Shown: positions 6,875-8,769 of the stretch, piece by piece | Layout: the number at the start of each line of letters is the position of its first letter | Position numbering within the stretch: the first letter of the stretch is position 1 | Assembly (NCBI GenBank): GCA_013335275.1 | Contig: JAAXVX010000045.1 | Location: 1-8,769 of the forward strand | Source: Bacteroidales bacterium | Lineage (GTDB): Bacteria; Bacteroidota; Bacteroidia; Bacteroidales; UBA932 | Length of the DNA stretch: 8,769 nt | Direction: 5' to 3' | The notes under the pieces: generated by a model | The model's input: only the letters and a program-made list of their open reading frames with translations | What the model was told of the DNA's origin: nothing | Databases searched by the model: none | Program-made: the position numbers and the translations under genes

Positions 6875-8317
6875 TTATACGTTATATGACCCCGACGCAG
6901 TGTCTCCCCCCTCTCCTGTCCAGTTTTCGTGAAAGAATTCACCTCTTAGCCTGTCTGTTCTCTCAAAGGTATGAGCTCCAAAATAATCCCTTTGAGCCTG
7001 AATGAGAGATGCCGGAGATTTATCTGTAGAGAAGGAAAAGAAGTAGTTTATAGCCGAAGAAAAAGCCGGTAGCGAAATCTCCGCAATAACGGCTTTTGAT
7101 ATGAGCGATTTCCATTTTGGCAACGCTTCATTTATCTCATTTACGAAGTATTTTGAAAGTAAAAGAGACTGGAGGTCATGTTTCTCTTCAAATGCTTCCG
7201 ATATACGATTTAAGAAGCCTGAGCGGATTATGCATCCGTTTCTCCATATTTTTGCAACAGACGAAAGGTTCAGATTCCAGTCATATTCTATTGAAGCCTG
7301 ATGCATTAAATCGAAACCCTGAGCATAAGATATTAATTTTGAAGCATAAAGAGAGTCATGTATCTCCTTTAAATCCGGTGTGGAAAATGGATCTGCAAGA
7401 AGGTGATACATTTTTGATGCGTCTGTCCTGAGGTCTTTACGCGCAGAAAGAGACCTCTCAAACACGGCAACAGCAATGAGGTTAAGTGGTATGCCCATAT
7501 CCATGGCACTGTTAACGGACCATTTGCCGGTTCCTTTCTGACCTGCCGTATCAAGTATTTTATCAATAAGGAAATTTCCGTCCTTATCCTTGTATCGCAT
7601 TATATCCGCAGTAATTTCCACAAGATAACTCTGAAGCTTTCCTTTGTTCCACTCATCAAAGATATTTGCAATTTCTTCGTTGGAAAGGTTAATCATCTTT
7701 TTCATAACAGCATAGGCTTCCGAAATGAGTTGCATATCGCCGTATTCTATTCCGTTATGAACCATTTTTACATAGTGACCGGATCCGCCTCCGCCAATCC
7801 ACTCGCAGCAAGGGGTTCCATCTTCGGCCTTAGCCGCTATTGTTGTAAAGACCGGTTTAATATGTTCCCACGCATCAAACGACCCGCCGGGCATAATTGA
7901 CGGCCCCTGCAGGGCACCTTTCTCGCCGCCTGACACTCCGGTACCAACATAAAGGAGGTTTTTTGATTCTGCATATTTTACCCGCCTTTCTGTATCGGCA
8001 TAATTTGAGTTTCCGCCGTCAATAATTATATCTCCGGGAGAAAGCACCGGAATAAGCTGTTCAATTATCATATCGACAGGATCTCCTGCTCTCACCATCA
8101 TCATAACTTTCCTTGGTGCAGTAAGGGATTGTGCAAGTTCTCCTATTGTTTCGAATCCGCTGATATTTTTGCCTGCAGCCCTGCCGTTAATAAACTTATC
8201 AATTACCTTTTTTGTCCTGTCATAGACCGATACCTTAAAGCCTTTACTCTCCATATTGAGTACCAGGTTTTCACCCATTACGCCCAATCCTATGAGGCCT
8301 ATATCTGATTTTTTCAT
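6875..8317 (-). CDS. gnd: 6-phosphogluconate dehydrogenase, decarboxylating
   Basis: This enzyme oxidatively decarboxylates 6-phosphogluconate to ribulose-5-phosphate and CO2, the last step of the oxidative pentose phosphate branch. The 480-residue length is that of the full-length, dimeric class. Visible signatures are the nucleotide-binding loop G-L-I-G-L-G-V-M-G (7-15), D100-G-G-N-S-N, the substrate loop V128-S-G-G-E-K-G, and K184-M-V-H-N-G-I-E191-Y. The last contains the catalytic Lys and Glu (Lys183/Glu190 in sheep enzyme numbering). K261 in Q-K-G-T-G-K-W and the C-terminal R-D-Y-F-G-A-H and F-F-H-E-N-W segments complete the substrate site. The residue usually Asn in the cofactor motif N-R-[ST] is Asp33 here (D-R-T), which could affect cofactor preference. 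ATG 8317 follows a candidate -33/-7 promoter by 23 nt, and the gene heads the gnd-zwf-pgl operon. No Shine-Dalgarno sequence is seen. Confidence 0.97.
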   Translation of the reverse strand: MKKSDIGLIGLGVMGENLVLNMESKGFKVSVYDRTKKVIDKFINGRAAGKNISGFETIGELAQSLTAPRKVMMMVRAGDPVDMIIEQLIPVLSPGDIIIDGGNSNYADTERRVKYAESKNLLYVGTGVSGGEKGALQGPSIMPGGSFDAWEHIKPVFTTIAAKAEDGTPCCEWIGGGGSGHYVKMVHNGIEYGDMQLISEAYAVMKKMINLSNEEIANIFDEWNKGKLQSYLVEITADIMRYKDKDGNFLIDKILDTAGQKGTGKWSVNSAMDMGIPLNLIAVAVFERSLSARKDLRTDASKMYHLLADPFSTPDLKEIHDSLYASKLISYAQGFDLMHQASIEYDWNLNLSSVAKIWRNGCIIRSGFLNRISEAFEEKHDLQSLLLSKYFVNEINEALPKWKSLISKAVIAEISLPAFSSAINYFFSFSTDKSPASLIQAQRDYFGAHTFERTDRLRGEFFHENWTGEGGDTASGSYNV

Positions 8318-8340
8318 ACCTGAACTAATTTCTCATTTGT

Positions 8341-8374
8341 TAAATATACTTAATAACAATAAACTCCTGAACAA
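8341..8374 (-). promoter_or_regulatory. Candidate promoter for the gnd-zwf-pgl operon
   Basis: On the minus strand, TATATTTA at 8348-8341 matches TAnnTTTG at five of six fixed positions. A TTG at 8374-8372 lies 23 nt upstream, the same spacing as in the kinase promoter candidate. The box ends 23 nt before ATG 8317. It lies in the only intergenic space upstream of the operon, so the operon's promoter must be here or beyond; the exact boxes are tentative. Confidence 0.4.
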
Positions 8375-8381
8375 GTTTTAC

Positions 8382-8389
8382 TAAATTTG
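8382..8389 (+). promoter_or_regulatory. Candidate -7 box for the lipoprotein gene
   Basis: TAAATTTG is a full match to the Bacteroidota -7 consensus TAnnTTTG and ends 19 nt before ATG 8409, the same distance as in the PAS kinase gene. No TTG is found at the expected -33 distance (around 8356-8363), so only half of the promoter is supported. The box lies about 8 nt from the candidate -33 element of the divergent gnd promoter. Confidence 0.35.
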
Positions 8390-8408
8390 AACACTTAAAT
8401 ATGCATTT

Positions 8409-8769
8409 ATGAATTATTTCATTAAAAATACTATCGGCCTTCTTTTTGTTGTATTGCTTGTATCTATTGTATTTTCATGCAAAGAGAGAACAAAAAACAA
8501 TCCGGAGAGCATCACGAATGAAGCAGCAGTTGCCGCCAAAGATTACAAAAGGGTAGAAATCCCATCGGTAATAACTGACAATGACCTGAGAAGGAAATTT
8601 CTTCTGGTCCATTTCTGGGATAACCTCAATCTTAAAGACACCTCTTTTACTGCAAACCCTATATATATCCGGGAACCTTTTCGCGAATATCTCGACTTGC
8701 TTGTAGCTTCCGGCTATTCAGAATCCAGGGAATCGGTTCTGATTCTGAATAGCCGGAAGCTACAAGCAA
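8409..8769 (+). CDS. Lipoprotein, DUF5106/TlpA-like N-terminal region (3' truncated)
   Basis: Translation from ATG 8409 stays open for 120 codons to the window edge. Residues 1-24 form a lipoprotein signal peptide: a Lys at position 6, a hydrophobic core (I9-F22) and the lipobox V21-F-S-C24. The protein should therefore be lipidated at Cys24 and exported to the periplasm or outer membrane. A polar spacer (25-45) follows. The segment F64-L-L-V-H-F-W-D-N-L and N-P-I-Y-I-R-E-P-F (about 83-91) recalls the DUF5106 domain found in Bacteroidota lipoproteins ahead of a thioredoxin/TlpA-like domain. That match is from memory and is moderate. Any thioredoxin CxxC would lie beyond the window. The gene diverges from gnd across a 91-nt spacer. 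Codons after about position 8733 fall in an inverted repeat that is probably an artefact, so residues from about L111 onward may not be real. ATG 8401 is rejected because it meets TGA three codons later. Confidence 0.75.
   Translation, partial: MNYFIKNTIGLLFVVLLVSIVFSCKERTKNNPESITNEAAVAAKDYKRVEIPSVITDNDLRRKFLLVHFWDNLNLKDTSFTANPIYIREPFREYLDLLVASGYSESRESVLILNSRKLQA
8697..8769. repeat. Perfect 29-bp inverted repeat reaching the last base (probable fold-back artefact)
   Basis: The left arm at 8697-8725 (starting TTGCTTGTAGC) is an exact reverse complement of the right arm at 8741-8769 (ending GCTACAAGCAA), with a 15-nt loop at 8726-8740. The right arm stops exactly at the window edge. The left arm reads naturally as coding sequence of the lipoprotein gene (residues 97-106), so the right arm looks like a copy of it read backwards. 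It has no T-tract and lies inside a gene, so a terminator is unlikely. A fold-back chimera or assembly error at a contig end is the simplest explanation. Confidence 0.9.

Noticed and set aside
7369..7566. 65-residue minus-strand frame within gnd
   Set aside because: It is an alternative frame of the gnd coding sequence, which is intact and conserved here; no independent evidence.
8401..8412. ATG at 8401 as start of the lipoprotein gene
   Set aside because: This frame meets TGA at the fourth codon; ATG 8409 opens the long frame with a signal peptide.
8697..8769. The terminal hairpin as a rho-independent terminator or a recombination site
   Set aside because: It lies in a coding frame, lacks a T-tract and is far longer and more perfect than usual terminators. 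It also ends at the sequence edge, which favours an artefact.

Overview
The window looks like part of a chromosome (or a contig of one) from a member of the Bacteroidota, probably close to Bacteroidales. This is inferred from several features: moderate-to-low GC judged by eye, gene starts without clear Shine-Dalgarno sequences, three start-proximal matches to the Bacteroidota -7 promoter box (TAnnTTTG), a lipoprotein resembling the Bacteroidota DUF5106/TlpA-type family, and the gnd-zwf-pgl gene order that I recall from Bacteroides. No rRNA or other marker is present to place it more precisely.

Layout. Positions 1-2930 (+ strand) hold a tightly packed signalling operon: a 5'-truncated CheB methylesterase, a soluble receiver-histidine kinase protein 3 nt later, and a patatin-like phospholipase 5 nt after that. 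Positions 2944-8317 (- strand) hold a convergent block. Read in its own direction, it runs gnd (6-phosphogluconate dehydrogenase), zwf (glucose-6-phosphate dehydrogenase), pgl (6-phosphogluconolactonase), and then, after a 60-nt gap with its own candidate promoter, a PAS-kinase-receiver hybrid histidine kinase. From 8409 (+ strand, divergent from gnd) a lipoprotein gene starts and runs off the window. The two main blocks converge with only 13 nt between stop codons at 2931-2943. No gene-free stretch exceeds 100 nt.

How the genes work together. gnd, zwf and pgl encode the complete oxidative pentose phosphate branch (glucose-6-phosphate to ribulose-5-phosphate, yielding reduced nicotinamide cofactor). 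All three carry their catalytic motifs. The CheB and receiver-kinase pair resembles MCP-independent, chemosensory-like modules that combine CheB/CheR with hybrid kinases; CheR or a sensor kinase may lie upstream of the window. The patatin-like lipase is the odd member of that operon and could be an effector or a passenger.

The right edge carries a perfect 29-bp inverted repeat whose second arm ends exactly at the last base. It interrupts the lipoprotein coding sequence and is most simply read as a fold-back artefact at a contig end, so the last ~30 nt should not be trusted. I found no CRISPR array, mobile element, RNA gene or clearly undescribed system. The most interesting biology is the CheB/kinase/patatin operon.
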